From positions 3,999,001 to 4,063,000 of the forward strand of contig WPIO01000009.1 in assembly GCA_009760855.2 (NCBI GenBank): a stretch of 64,000 bases of DNA, in the 5' to 3' direction. A program made the translations under genes and the position numbers. The DNA is from Cristatella mucedo (Eukaryota; Bryozoa; Phylactolaemata; Cristatellidae). This document shows positions 9,706-64,000 of the stretch, piece by piece (position 1 is the first letter of the stretch; each line of letters opens with the position of its first letter). The notes under the pieces were generated by a model. It had not been told where the DNA came from, ran no database searches, and worked only from the letters and a program-made list of their open reading frames with translations.

Positions 9706-12460
9706 GTAGCATCCTCAATGACAGCAAGCTTAATATGGCTAAAGATACGCAAATGTGGTTAGTGGCAGCATGTACAGTGTCAGCACGCATGAGTAACCAA
9801 AGGACAAATCACGTGGACCTACTAAATGCTGTGATAAATAAAAGCATTTTAGCTTTTTTTAAATGTCGACAGGTTAGGGGATGTCGTGACTCAAGTCGGA
9901 AGCGAGTTACAGGCTTTGGGAGCATACGAACTAAATGCACAGTCTCCACAGGATTTGAGGTTTGTACAGGGTTATAAGTAAACTATTAGATTCTGAAAGT
10001 TAGGTGGTACAATGCCTAGCCTGGTGGGGGAATAGATCTGATAGGTAGGCTGGAGCCAAAGAATAAAGAGACATAAAACTGAGTGACCAAACCTTGAAGT
10101 CGATGCTATGCTTGACTGGGAGTCAGTGCAAGTCGGCGAGTAGTGGTGTGATGTGGCAAGTGCGATGCTCATGACAGGCAAGCCTAGCTGCAGAGTTTTG
10201 CACCAGCTGTAAGCTATGCCACTATAGCAGACTATGAATATGGCTGGTCTTTAAGTCCCAGCGGTTTGAGCACGTGTCACCTTTGCTGAAAGAGCTAGGA
10301 TGGTTGCCGGTTGAGCAAAGGATACAGAGCAAAGTTCTTACGCTGACCTACAAGGCCCGCCACGGCTTGGCTCCTTTGTACCTAGCTGAACTGCTGCATC
10401 AGTTTCAGCCTGTTTGCGCCCTCAGGTCCTGTGTGGACAATAAATTAGCTGTCCCATTTCTTCGCTTAAAGACAGTTGGCGACAGGCTTTAGCTCTGCAG
10501 GTCCTAGACTGTGGAACTCGCTTCCACAATTCTTGCGCAACCACATCTACTCCCCAACTGCCGACTATGTCACATCTTTTTCAGCGGTCTACTTCTATGC
10601 TACTCACTACCTCAACTGCTCTCCTAACTCTGCTATGCTTCCCACTTTCTCTTTGTTGCGTGAGACGAAGTCTGTTGGCTACCGAATGAGTACCGAAAGC
10701 CGCTTAGGCTGCGAGTGCGCTATACAAAACTCTCCTGCGTAACACCCACATGGTCTTTCTGACTTGGTGGAGTTACTGACGGAGATACATTACATTACAT
10801 TACTGATTGCACAGGCCGGTAGACCAGCAAGCAGTGAGTTATAGAAGTCGAGAAAGGATATCACAAATGCATGGACTAATTTGGATGTAGTATCCCTGTC
10901 TAAACAAGCCCAAATTTTAGCAATGCTATGTAGGTAAAATTAGGTAAACTTGACTGTGGAGCTGATCTGGTCGTATAATGACAGATTACTTTGGAGCAGG
11001 ACACCTAGATTTCGTGCTGATTCTGCAGGGGATATGCTGGTAGAGCCGATTTTGAGCATCAGGCTATCCAGTTTTCGGATCACACGTGCTTTGCCCATAA
11101 CTAGCAAATTGGTTTTTATCCTCATTCAACTTAAGAAAGTTTGCTGCCATTTATGTGCTGATGTCATCAATACATGTAGCAAGGGAGTTGAGTGAATTCG
11201 ACTTCCTGGAGGACTGGGAGGGATCAAAGCAAAGGTACAACTGAATGTCATCTGCATAGAAGTGAAAGCCTAGATTGTGCCTGGCAATCACATCGGCTAG
11301 AGAGAGGGTGTAAACCGTGAAAAGAACCGGACCAAGCACAGAGCTCTGAGGTACCCCATATTTCAGTTATTCCTCAGATGATCTTTGTCCATTCACATCA
11401 ATACTCTACAGTCTCCTAATGAGATAGGACCTGAACTATTGCAATGTAGTGCCAGCGATGCCCAGGCGAGATGAGAGGCGCTCAAGAAGGACTTAGTGAT
11501 TGATAGTATCAAAAGCTGCCGAAAGATTGAGCAAAAAAGCAGAGACTATACCTAAGTCTGCATTTCCAAGGTCGTTATATACTTACTCAACGAAATGCTG
11601 GCTTTGAGGAGTGATTAGCTCTAAAACCAAACTGGAACTTACTAGCAAGGTTGGAAGTTTCAATATATGAGCTCAGCTGATCTGCCAAGACTTGTTCCAG
11701 TGTCTTTGATATGAACGGTAGAAGAGATACGGGGCGGAAGTTGCTCAAGCTCTCTTGGTCCAGTGTTACCTTTCTTGACTAGTGGCCTGACTGCAGCCTT
11801 TTTGACAGGTACTGGGCCTTAGGCTAAGGATATATTTATGGTATTAGGTATGCATGGCAGCAGCGGATCAATGCATCGTACAAGTAGGACAGTGGGAATA
11901 GGGTCCAGAGGTTATCTAGTTGTCCTCTTCGTTTGGGATACAAACATCAGGACGAACTCACTAGTGGCTTCATTGAATGTAGACATTAAGGTGATGCACG
12001 GAGTTGGGGGAATGGATTCCGGAGTGGGGATGCTGCCATCTTAGGGATGGACCCCCTTATCTTGCTTATCTTATTGACAAAGAAGCAAGTGAAGCAATCA
12101 GCTAGATCACAAGGATCACTAGGTAAGGAACTAACCTGGATCGGTTAAGGTGGTTGATATCAGTGGTACACAACAGCATTCTTTGGATTGTGCATCTGCG
12201 ACTCGACAATGTTTTTAAAGAAGCAGAACTTGGCCTTTGCTAGGATCGATTGGTACGATCTAAAGTAGTCCCTGTATGTATGTCAATGGACAGCAAGTCC
12301 GGATATTGTATAAGCTTTTTCAAGTTTGTGCTTAAGAGACCTAGCTTTCTCAATGTCTTCGGCAAACAATAGGCCGTCTGTGTGAGGGTGCACAGTGTGC
12401 TTAGTCAAGAGGTGCACATTTGTCAAGCATGTCTGCTAGTGTCGTTGCATTCTACTAATT
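9706..12460 (-). mobile_element. LINE-A, long 5'-truncated copy split by LINE-B
   Basis: Minus-strand LINE-A runs from the 3' UTR (9706) through the reverse transcriptase to the endonuclease-RT linker near 12460. It is interrupted by LINE-B at 10211-10801. RT remnants include GPVLFTVYTLSLADVIARH and FYADDIQLYLCF (read near 11340-11220), so the YxDD motif is still visible. The copy is broken by many frame changes. Confidence 0.8.
10211..10801 (+). mobile_element. LINE-B, 5'-truncated, nested in LINE-A
   Basis: This is the plus-strand 3' end of LINE-B. The ORF tail includes [18 protein letters not shown]-like sequence, [16 protein letters not shown], and RLWNSLPQFLRNHIYSP. The 3' UTR ends in ACATTACATTACATTAC. 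LINE-A sequence stops at CACCAGCTGTAA on the left and resumes at CTGATTGCACAGGCC on the right, so LINE-B is the younger of the two. Confidence 0.8.
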
Positions 12461-12770
12461 ATGAAAGGTCAAAATTGCAAATAATACTACTTCTCTCCGA
12501 CCTGCAGGGTTCTCTACCAAGCACCTCGACTACAAGAACCTGTCACTGTCGTAAGGGTCCCTTCAAGGATCTGCCACTCGTTTATGGTACCCTTTATTAA
12601 CTATCCGGATCGACTTCAAGGACCTGTCACTCATGTATGAGCTCATTCATTCACTGCAAAGATCTGTCACTCACTTATGGGTCCCTTTACTCTCTGCCCG
12701 GCTCACCTGAAATACTAGGTCTCAAGCTTACCCTGTTCTGACGGACAGTACACAATCTCTTGACTTGGAA

Positions 12771-12960
12771 TCAATGCTTAAGGCAAAGCCTAAAAACCAA
12801 CCAATTTGTCACAGCACGTACTTCGAGCCTGCAAATGGTCCTTTGTATGCTTGATCTTGCTAAATAAACTGCAGATGTCATTGTCCTTAGCCTGCGGACA
12901 TATTTATTGCTTATTTCCAAGTGTATTCCAAGCAACTTGAAATTACGGACCGACATCTGA
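12771..12960 (-). pseudogene. Reverse-transcriptase C-terminal fragment of another LINE
   Basis: The minus-strand peptide contains VRNFKLLGIHLEISNKYVRR followed by TSAVYLARSSI. This resembles the KxLGxxLD...YLxR region found after the catalytic core in several LINE reverse transcriptases. It matches neither LINE-A nor LINE-B here. Only about 60 codons are present. Confidence 0.4.
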
Positions 12961-14090
12961 GAGCCCATGCTGCTGGCCTTCGGTGTGAGCATATTTGTGC
13001 CTACATATGTGCATATTCACACATGTACACATATGCACATGCACCTGTATATACGTGTACATATTGCATATATTGCATATATATGCGCTTATTTTGCTAG
13101 CTGCTTTGGCGAGCGAGCCCTGCCGTGCAGAGGCATGGGCAGCCTATGAATCGCCAATGAGACTAGTCACTCCTTCCCTGGATGCAGAGCTGCCAGGCAA
13201 GAATCAGTGCGGCAGGGGGCAATGCGGCCTGGCAGCTGGCGACCAGCGCCAGAGCCGACTGCCCCCTGCCTCCGCTCGCCTAATCGGCCGATATCTCGGA
13301 AATGCCGGCCAGACGGGATGGTATACAGTGTCGAGTCAGCTGCACCCAGGAAGTAGGGTCTGCTAAAGCCGCGCCTGTCTGGCCGGGTCGAAGTAAAATG
13401 GCAGCAAACTGACTGTCGAACCGACTTCCGGACAGCAGCGGCCACATCTACAGCTGGGCGGGATGCCCGTGTGACTCGAGCGACGAGGCTCGAGAGCTGT
13501 GCCTTCAAATGCAGCCATTTTATTGTTGTACATAGCATGTCGTGATATGACGAGCTGCTTCCACGAGTGAGTCAGAGCCGAAGGAGCAGTAGGCACCCCC
13601 ACCACGACCGCTCCGTCGGGGGGGGGGGATGCCGAGGGGGATTCACGCTGCCGGGCTGCTTGCTGCCCCACGTGCTGATGCAGACGCCCAAGAAAGCCAA
13701 GCCCATGGTTGCAGCTGCACCCCAGCCATGCGACGGACACGCAGATCGCGCGTTGTGATAGCGATCGCAGGCGCATCGCCAGCGGCTCGTCTGGTCCAAG
13801 CGTTCGTAGTACGGATAGGGCAAACGAAGGCAGCTTTGCCTGATCGGAGCGATGTGCTGATCAGAATGCTGTTCCGGTGGTTGGACGTCACACTGGCATG
13901 TGGCCTTTCACTGCCAAGGGCTAGGATTTGTGTGATGCCAGCCGTGGCCTGTGGCTTTCTCAAGAGCTGGCTTTACTCTGCACAGCACCACTCGACTGCC
14001 ACTATGCACTTCATGTTCTGCGCACGCTCGGCTAAGCAACGACGGCAGACTGCAGGTCAGTTTAATGCCGCTGCGACCGGTGCAGCCAAG
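12961..14090. other. 3' flank of the EFCAB11 homologue; GC-richer unassigned region
   Basis: This stretch is downstream of the minus-strand EFCAB11 stop. Several overlapping open frames on both strands reflect GC-rich composition and show no conserved motif. A minus-strand AATAAA at 13519-13524 is a possible polyadenylation signal. A short poly-G run lies near 13619-13628. Confidence 0.35.
13519..13524 (-). terminator. Possible polyadenylation signal for the EFCAB11 homologue
   Basis: AATAAA on the minus strand lies about 570 bases after the EFCAB11 stop codon. No transcript evidence is available, so this is a positional suggestion only. Confidence 0.3.
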
Positions 14091-37364
<23,274 letters not shown>

Positions 37365-37553
37365 GACCCCACCTCCACAGCGGCGCAAGACGCCGAGTCG
37401 CGTCACCTCAGTAATATCGATGCGCATTGGCTAGCTGTCGCCCAATCAGAGAGTGCCTTTCTGATTCCGGTGTCCAGTGACCGCTAGCCATAGCTTGGGG
37501 TCGTGGGGACGAGTTCGTATGGAATTGACGCCTGTCTACTGAAGGTGGTCGCA
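37365..37553. promoter_or_regulatory. Candidate bidirectional promoter between EFCAB11 and FBXO11
   Basis: Only 189 bases separate the two proposed start codons, which point away from each other. The gap holds an inverted and a direct CCAAT box (ATTGG at 37426-37430 and CCAAT at 37442-37446), 11 bases apart. No TATA box is evident. This layout is common for TATA-less divergent promoters of widely expressed genes. The exact start sites cannot be seen. Confidence 0.6.
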
Positions 37554-57039
<19,486 letters not shown>

Positions 57040-57295
57040 GCGCGACTACCGACGGGCGCCACCCGCAGAAAAGGGACCGTCGAGCGGTGCCGGCGACGGA
57101 ATGCTGCTGATGCTGCTGCTGCCACCCCTTTTGCTCGCTTCCAGTGGCGGCAGCTTGGCGCTGCGTCGCCTGCACTTGGAGCAGCAGACGAGTCTTCGCT
57201 CGGCGGCCGACCAGTGGACGGCAGCTCTTCCAGTGCGGCTCGCCCGACCGAGGCCGAGGGCCAGTGCACGCCTCAGCAGTGCATGCCTCAGTGCT

Positions 57296-57325
57296 TGAGC
57301 AGTGCAGTGCGCGCCTCACTGCTCA
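57296..57325 (+). repeat. Perfect inverted repeat (hairpin) in the FBXO11 3' flank
   Basis: TGAGCAGTG and CACTGCTCA form a nine-base perfect stem around a 12-base loop, about 260 bases after the stop codon. Confidence 0.6.
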
Positions 57326-57433
57326 GTGCCCTGCTCAAGCAGGGCCAGTGCATGCCTCCGTCCTCTCTGTCTCGACGCTCTCGGCTGCATGGCTGCTGCA
57401 GGTGCTGCTGAAGCCTCCGAGACTGCGGTGGCT

Positions 57434-57435
57434 TC

Positions 57436-57469
<34 letters not shown>

Positions 57470-57474
57470 GCTGA
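57434..57474. repeat. CTG-type trinucleotide repeat
   Basis: About 13 TGC/GCT units with one CTA interruption. Confidence 0.85.
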
Positions 57475-57740
57475 GATGTCAGCTCGTTGGCCTGCTGCTC
57501 TTTGCGGTGGCTGCTTCTTGTGCAGGGCTTGCTCAGCTCAAACTTAGGAATTTGGTGCAAGCCGAGACTTAAAGGCTGACTGTGTGCTGTACGACTGGCC
57601 AGCCAGTGCGTGTTTCAACCGAGGGGACTTCATACCTGTTTTGTGCTGCTACCTCGCATGCGAGCAGACGTGGGCATATGCACATGCAGCCTTTGCTAGC
57701 TCACGCTCACACACACATGCCCCGTGTAAACATGCACCTG

Positions 57741-57844
<104 letters not shown>

Positions 57845-58473
57845 AATACACTCACATTAACAACCATGTCCACAGGCATACACTCACTCACATTAATACA
57901 CATGTCCGAAGGCCTGTATTTGCATGTATGCAATGAGCGTTGACACACGATCACCTGCTCGGTGCTGACGTATGGGATCGGGGTTGTGGCGGCAGCCTCG
58001 GCCTGGTGGCACGAGAGACTAGTCGACTAAACGAGTGCGAGGCACTCAGCTGCCGCTGCTGGTGCCAGCTATCTTTTATCTGTTTTCGCATGCAGCTAAG
58101 CTGTTCTCATTCAGAGTGGCCCAGCCACAGCCTTCGCACACCGTTTTAGTGTATTTGTCACGTGGTACCAGCGCTCGCTGCCCACAGCGGGATCTTCTGT
58201 TCTTCTATTAGCCGAGAAGCTGTGTTCGAGCCGAGCTGCATCGGTGTGCGAGCCACTGGTCGAGTAAGGAAGGTGACCTAGTTGCAACGGTCATATTTAC
58301 TTTCATTGTATCAGTTAGGTCTTGTAGAGTGGTACTTATATATATATCTATCTATCTATCTATATATATATATATATATATATCTATACATCGAGTTTGC
58401 TAAAGCTGTGCTGGGTGCGCCCGTGTGTATTTATAGTGCATGTATTTATGGGTCTCGAATTTGTGCAGATATA

Positions 58474-58479
58474 AATAAA
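58474..58479 (+). terminator. Possible FBXO11 polyadenylation signal
   Basis: AATAAA followed within 25 bases by a T-rich stretch (GTCTTTTGACTTTTTGC). This would give a 3' UTR of about 1.4 kb. Another AATAAA occurs at 60872, so the site is uncertain. Confidence 0.35.
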
Positions 58480-58987
58480 TGTCTTTTGACTTTTTGCTTA
58501 CCCAGTCGTGCTCCTGCTCGACGCCTGCCAGCGTGCAGCCGCGAGCTGCACAGCAGTGCGGGCCGTGGAGAAGAGCGGGCTCGAGCGCCGTCGCACTGCG
58601 GTCTTCCAGCTAAATGCTCGACCGACCGCCGGGTTTGTGAAGAACGCCTGGTCGGAGAGCAGCCGGCTAGCGGCCGAGAGCCGATGCCACTGCCCTTGCA
58701 CCTTGCCCAAAAGGTGACCAACTGTAGGCCAGTCCTGGACTGTAGCTCGGAGCAGCCGTCGAACGTGTGCAGCCAGCAGAGGCAGCTGCTGCTCCATGCA
58801 AGTGGAACGAACCGCGACCAGTAATGGCTCCCGTAATGGCTGGCAGAGCAGTCGAAGGGCAAAGAGCGGCTATCGGTAGATTCGCTGGCAACGCCCGTCG
58901 ATGACAATGCTTACCGTGCACCTCGCTTTCCGTAAGCACGCGCCACTCCGTGTGGAGAATGTGCTTGTTGGTCTGTCTGTCGAGCCG

Positions 58988-59826
58988 TCTGAAAATAATG
59001 ATAATAATGCACTTGATAAAGCGCCCTCTGGGAACTCAAATCTCTTTCTAGGCGCTTTACATTTACTGCAAAGGGAAACGCGATTGAATGGCGAGTAATA
59101 TCATGCTTGGTGAGCAACATGAATAACATGGTTAGGGGTGACATGCACAGGGTCAGCATACAAGTGTGGTTAGTGGCAGCATGCACAGTGTCAGCACGCA
59201 TAAGCACATCAAGGACAAATCACAGGGACCCACTAAATGCTGTCCTAAATAGGTGTTTTTAAGTTCCTTTTAAATGTGGTCAAGTCGGGGGATGTTCTGA
59301 CGCAAGTCGGGAGGGAGTTCCAGGCTTTGGGAGGCTTTGGGAACTAAATGCAGTCTCCTAAGGATTTGAGGTTTGTACGGGGTATTGGTAAACTGTTGGA
59401 TTCCGAAACCCGGGTGGTACGATGCTTGGCCTGGCGGGGGAGTACATCTGAGAGATAGGCTGGAGCCAAAGAATGAAGCGAGTGACAAAACCTTGAAGTC
59501 GATTCGTTAAGACGGTATGTCACAAATGCATGGACCAAGTTAGACGTGGTATCCTTTTCTAAACAAGTCCGAATTTTAGCAATATTATGTATCTGAAAGT
59601 AGGCAGACTTGATTGTGGAGCCGATGTGGTCGTCTAACGAGAGGTCACTTTGGAACATGACACCTAGATTTCGAGCTGATTCAACAAGAGATATGCTGGC
59701 AGAGCCAATTTTGAGGCCTTTACAGTTTCTGAATCACACTTGGTTTGCCCATAACTAATAAGTTAGTTTTATCATCGTTTTGTTAAAGAAAATTTGCGGA
59801 TCCGTGTGCGGATGTCATCAATATAT
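58988..59826 (-). mobile_element. LINE-A 3' half with internal deletion
   Basis: (AATAAT)n-type tail, hairpin with minor changes, 3' UTR, then C-terminal coding and RT remnants up to GCGGATGTCATCAATA. A stretch around 59500-59515 joins two normally separated parts of LINE-A, so roughly 200 bases are missing. The frame is broken. Confidence 0.8.
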
Positions 59827-60077
59827 GACAAAACAAAACGTTTGATAGACTGCTTTCCATCGACACCGGGCGGCTATCCAGCGTCCCACTGCAAGGCATG
59901 GTGCATGGCGGGCCTCCTGCCTGTGGTTATGCACAGTTGTTGGTCGTCTAGTCCTCAGTGGCAGACCGAGGCTACCCAAAGCTGAGCAGCAGCTCGATAA
60001 AAGGCAACCACAAATCGGCCAAGGTGTGGGAAGACTCCTGCTCGGATGCAGAACAGGAAAGAGCAGCAGCTATCAGC

Positions 60078-60200
60078 AACAATAATAATAATAGTATTAT
60101 AATACATGTTTAATCTTTCCCGAGGCACCTAACTTTTTTTTGCAAAGCAAGCATGCTCGAATGGTTATTGGTAGCATGGTCAATGGCAACAATCAAGTAG
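60078..60200 (-). mobile_element. LINE-A/A2 3'-tail fragment
   Basis: (AATAAT)n-type tail followed by a degraded 3' end with AAGCAAGCATGCTCGAATGG. Confidence 0.55.
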
Positions 60201-61420
60201 ATAAGCAACGGCAGCTGCAGAAGTGGAGGGATGCGCACACTGCACTGCGAGTCGTGCACGTGTCTAGTTCATGATCCACGTGTCTCCGCGCTGTTTTTTG
60301 AACTCGATAGGGCCAGAACCTGGGAGATCGCGAAATATCTGTCCTACCTAGGTCAAGCACAACGTTCTCAGTGCGTCTCAACCTTTTTTTCCATTTGCAG
60401 CGTGCACAGGCTTGTGCCGAGGCAATGAGGTGTCACTTGGTGCTGCTGCTGCTGCTGCTGCGGGCATAGCGGCTGCCACTGCCCGAGCTCGGCGACCCAG
60501 TCGGTGCCCAGCTTCGATGTCGCTTCGGTTGGGAAGTTGTAGCAAGTAGGAAGTTGCCAGTCGAAGTAGGAGCAAGTCGAAGTGGGCGACTTCTTAGGCT
60601 TCTTCGAATTCGTTCGTGCTCAGCCACGCCCGCCGGCAGCACTCGCCTGTGTACCCGCGCTCGTGGTGGGGCTGAGCCAACTCGTGAGGCAGCCCTTGCC
60701 TTACCCGAATCTTGTGAGCCTGCTTCAGCGGGTAACGGCTGGGATGCAACATTCTGCCCACTCTTCTTCACGAGCCCCATAAGAATGGCCCCTCCCTGCC
60801 CATGCGAGCTGGCCTGTCTTGGCGGGCGCCGCTTGACTTAAGGCAGAGCGCGGGTTCGAAGTTCCTGCTACAATAAAGAGCAGCGCATAGCTTGAGCATT
60901 ATTTTGCCGTGGGTAGTGACGACGATCGAACAGCAAAGTGATACAAATATTTCAAATATGCCGAAAGAAGCTCCTCTGGTGCTGTCTGGGTCATCGGTGA
61001 TCAATGGAGCTGACCGACTGCCAGTGAGTGTCGAGGCAGGAAAATGAATCCATGCCGAGCTGAAAGAGCCCCTGCCATTTTTGTAGAGGAAAGAAATTGC
61101 GATATGTGTCGGCAAGCCTCTCCCGAGCAGTGCGCAGACAGCCAACTAGTGTACGTCTAGTCGGCTGAAAGATGCATGATCCATCGCTGGGTGACCTAGC
61201 ACAACGGTCCAAATGCACAAAGCTCGTTAAGCCGTCAGAGAAGTTGAGACGACAGCCACCTGCTGTTTTATGTGCTTAGCTGATAGGGTCGGAGTGGCTT
61301 ATCTTGCCACGAACTTGCTGGCGTGTGTGTGCAGCAAATTATGCCTATGAACTGTCCTGTGGCCAAGCTGTTAGTGATTCCAGACTTGGTGATACAAGAA
61401 TGGTAATAGCTTAAATATTT
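60201..61420. other. Unassigned sequence
   Basis: A GC-rich part (60420-60840) has open frames on both strands and a short GCT repeat (60440-60461). No domain was recognised, and nothing further could be supported. Confidence 0.35.
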
Positions 61421-61424
61421 AATT

Positions 61425-61575
61425 AAATTGAACAACCTATTAAACGACCTCATTTACATAATGGCTGAAGAACCTTAGCAGACACCTCCACTTCTCGAAG
61501 TTGGCAACAAGAGCAGGATTCGAACGTACAACAAAGAACACGAAGTCAGAAGCATCTTACCCCTCGGCTTAGACC
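61425..61575 (-). mobile_element. Diverged SINE-2-like element
   Basis: On the minus strand GGGTAAGATGC and GTTCGAATCCTGC resemble the A and B boxes. AGTGGAGGTGTCTGCTAAGG and the tail AATGAGGTCGTTTAATAGG then follow SINE-2 order. Divergence is high. Confidence 0.5.
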
Positions 61576-62254
61576 TGTGGCGGCCGGTTTAGGTTCAAAT
61601 CGCGCTACCCGTTGTGAATCCTGCTACCCGGTCGGTGGTCTCACCTGGTAATCGAGCCATAATAAGGATAACCTCTTGTTTACAATGTCTTCTACTAGCT
61701 CAAATCCAGCGACCCTAATTTCAGTGTACAACACGGGCTGCAATTATTGTACAGCAGCTGTGGTCGCCTAAACAGATAGCTGGCATCAATAGCTGTTTCA
61801 TATTTAGTGGTTGCGATGGAGGGTTATGACACAGCTGCAACCTACTAAAAATCGCGTCCGCAGCCAAAGGATGGGCACAGTGACTGGTCACAGAGCCAGT
61901 CGTCAAGGAAACGAGCTGCTGCATGGCCCTTCGGGGAAACCAGCAAGCAGCCATTTTTTGAGCATATCATAACCCCGACAGAAACCTGGGTAGTGCCCAC
62001 CAACTCAGCATGCGATCTATCATTGCACGATGATAAATCTTGAAAAACAGGTAAGCTACAGCCAAATCTTGGTTTCAACAAAAACTGGTGAAATTAGAAA
62101 ATAATAGTAAGGTGACAGGGCCATGCTCGGAACCAAGAGAGTGAACCATGCACATCCGGGACATGACACCCGTGGTTGTGGATCTCTCTGTTGCACTGTG
62201 ATAATACTATGTATGTTGGTTGACCAAGGAGAACTAACTCTCTTTACAGCACTT
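61576..62254. other. Unassigned sequence
   Basis: No coding or repeat feature was recognised in this stretch. Confidence 0.35.
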
Positions 62255-63275
62255 TAATGCAGATCTCGGTGTGCAACTCCACAAAGACTATGTAGGTGTT
62301 ACCCTGGAGTACATGCTATAGTGCAATCGCTGCCTAAGTGGTTTTCGGTGAGCATACACTAGCCCGATTTCGGCAGTCAGACTCGATCACAATCACAAAA
62401 AGAAAGGGAGAAGCATGGATGAGTCACAAGGGCAGTTTCCGAAGTAAGTGGCATAGAAGTAGTCGCTCAGGACGGCTGGAAAGGATGCCAGTCAGCAGTA
62501 AGAGGAATGACGGTGCGTTATAGTTGTAGAAGTGAGTTCCAAAGTCTACTAAATGCAGAGAAAAAGCCTGTTACCAACGGTTTTTTATGCAAAAGAATAG
62601 AATAGCTAATTTATTGTTCATTGAGGATCTGAAGGCATGAGGAGGCTGAACCGGCACAGCAAATGTGAAGGGACCAAGCCATGCCTTGGTTATCAAAAGA
62701 GTTAAGAATTTCGCTCTGTACCCGTTTATCAACGAGCAGCCACAAAAGCTCCCTCGGCAAAGGAGACGCATAGCTGAATCTCTGAGATTGTTTGACCAAC
62801 CTAGCAGCCATTTTCATCACCAGCTGAAAAGGCATGCGACCTTTTAAGGTTGCCTTGACACAACTGTATACAGTTGTCAAGTCTTGACACACCCAGGGAG
62901 CTAGTCACTGTCGTAAGGAGTTGAGTAGGTGATCGATTTTATCTTAGCTTAATAAAACTGGCCGACATCCAGGATCGAATGTCTGCAAGGTTGATATCAA
63001 GCTTTATCACTGGCTGCATTTGATTCCGAGCTTTTAAATGACAAGTACAGCTCGGCATGATCGGCATAGAAGTGGTATCCAAGGCCATGAGGCATGTAAC
63101 TTTTCCGGCTCCATAGAAATAGAGAACTGCAAAGGGCTGAGAACGGGCACTTTTGAAACTACAAAATGACTGGTCTTCTACATGAGATTTGACGGCCACA
63201 CGACATGGACTGCACTCAATAGTACCATTCGATCCAAGCCCGCCAGATCCTCATCACCCAGACCGATCGCCGTTC
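62255..63275 (-). mobile_element. LINE-B, old degenerate copy
   Basis: Blocks across this minus-strand stretch follow LINE-B order from the 3' UTR (ACTCCACAAAGACTATGTAG) to the RT region near 63050-63270. Peptide remnants include LVMKMAARLV and SYASPLPRELLWLLVDKRVQ. The reading frame is heavily broken. Confidence 0.65.
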
Positions 63276-63279
63276 TCAA

Positions 63280-63420
63280 TAGTGAAAAAGAAGCACGTCA
63301 ACTTACTGGTGACAATAACGTGCTGATTGTTAACATGCATCATCATATAAGAACAATTCACGTAGACAGAGCCAATGCTGACAGGACATGTGGAATTCTA
63401 GCTTCCTTTTAAGTGTTGAG
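63280..63420 (-). mobile_element. LINE-A2-like fragment
   Basis: AATTCACGTAGACAGAGCCAATGCTG and CTAGCTTCCTTTTAAGTG resemble the LINE-A2 block following its 3' end. Short and uncertain. Confidence 0.4.
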
Positions 63421-64000
63421 TAAATGTGCTAAGCCTGCTCTACTGGAACTATCCACTGAGATAAGTTTTGATTGTGGCATGCAATAGCACCAGGTTGAAT
63501 ATACAAAATTACCTTTACTTTAAGCCGTGCCATTGCAACAGGTGTTAAGCTCTCCGGCTTAGCAGTCGCACAGATTTTGCTTGTAGGCCATGGAGGCTGC
63601 TATTCTATTCTGACAACAGCATCTCTTGATTCTGGCAGTTCTGTTCGAGTCCATTTAATCCCATACTAAATAGAAGAAGGCGGGCCTGAAAGTACATGGG
63701 TGCGATTAAACTATTGAACAAATTACTCCAGACAGTTGGCAACTCAATGCATGTTTAAAATCGTCAGCAGTTTGAGATGCCTCTAATTGGGCACCCTCAT
63801 ATGCTTTTGGACGGCTTACATGCAAACTCTTGCCAAATCAGCATCACCAAGCAGCAGCCGTTATATTTTCACTTGTCCCAGTGGCCTGCATACAGAAGAA
63901 TGCTTACTAATCAAAATTGATGATGGTAGGTAGCACAAAGATTGGCTGGGTATTCACAAAAATGCATACAGCCACAGATAAAATAAAGATGTGTAGACTG
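63421..64000. other. Unassigned sequence to the window end
   Basis: No feature could be supported here. Confidence 0.4.

Overview
The window is animal nuclear DNA. The genes are split by spliceosomal introns, and their predicted proteins align closely with three conserved metazoan genes that I recognise from memory. The non-coding space is packed with fragments of CR1/L2-like LINEs and tRNA-derived SINEs, plus long GA, CT, GT and CA microsatellites. No vertebrate-specific signature was seen. A repeat-rich invertebrate, perhaps marine or early-branching, is the best guess, but the species cannot be named from sequence alone.

Host genes, left to right. (1) A C7orf50/WKF-domain homologue lies on the minus strand (4902-6365, two coding exons, 363 aa). 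(2) An EFCAB11 homologue lies on the minus strand and spans 14091-37364. It has six small coding exons (about 167 aa), separated by introns of up to 11 kb filled with LINE and SINE insertions. (3) An FBXO11 homologue lies on the plus strand (37554-57039). It has 18 coding exons (about 924 aa) giving an F-box, a long right-handed beta-helix and a C-terminal UBR zinc finger. EFCAB11 and FBXO11 are divergently arranged, with their proposed start codons only 189 bp apart. The gap holds two CCAAT-type boxes and is a likely shared promoter.

Mobile elements. I use working names. LINE-A is about 3.5 kb, with an APE-type endonuclease, a YADD reverse transcriptase, a nested 3' hairpin and an (ATT)n tail. 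LINE-A2 is an older relative known here mainly from 3' ends. LINE-B is a second RT-encoding family whose tail is made of ACATT units. SINE-1 is tRNA-like with a 3' end resembling LINE-A. SINE-2 is tRNA-like with its own tail. They nest in one another: LINE-A in LINE-A, LINE-B in LINE-A, SINE-1 in LINE-A and SINE-2 in LINE-B. Most are 5'-truncated. The best preserved are LINE-A at 23452-26937, the LINE-A 3' half at 16216-17322 and LINE-B at 20985-22712.

Regions: 0-4.8 kb, LINE/SINE debris; 4.9-6.4 kb, C7orf50; 6.4-8.8 kb, unassigned; 8.9-12.5 kb, LINE-A with nested insertions; 14-37 kb, EFCAB11 with its LINE-filled introns; 37.5-57 kb, FBXO11; 57-64 kb, its 3' flank and further LINE/SINE debris. 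No complete prokaryote-like system, CRISPR array, rRNA or functional tRNA gene was found. The most unusual observations are a gapless duplicated fold-back composite (8983-9593 and 28730-29337), the LINE-like tail of SINE-1, and a kilobase-scale LINE palindrome at 16.2-18.4 kb.
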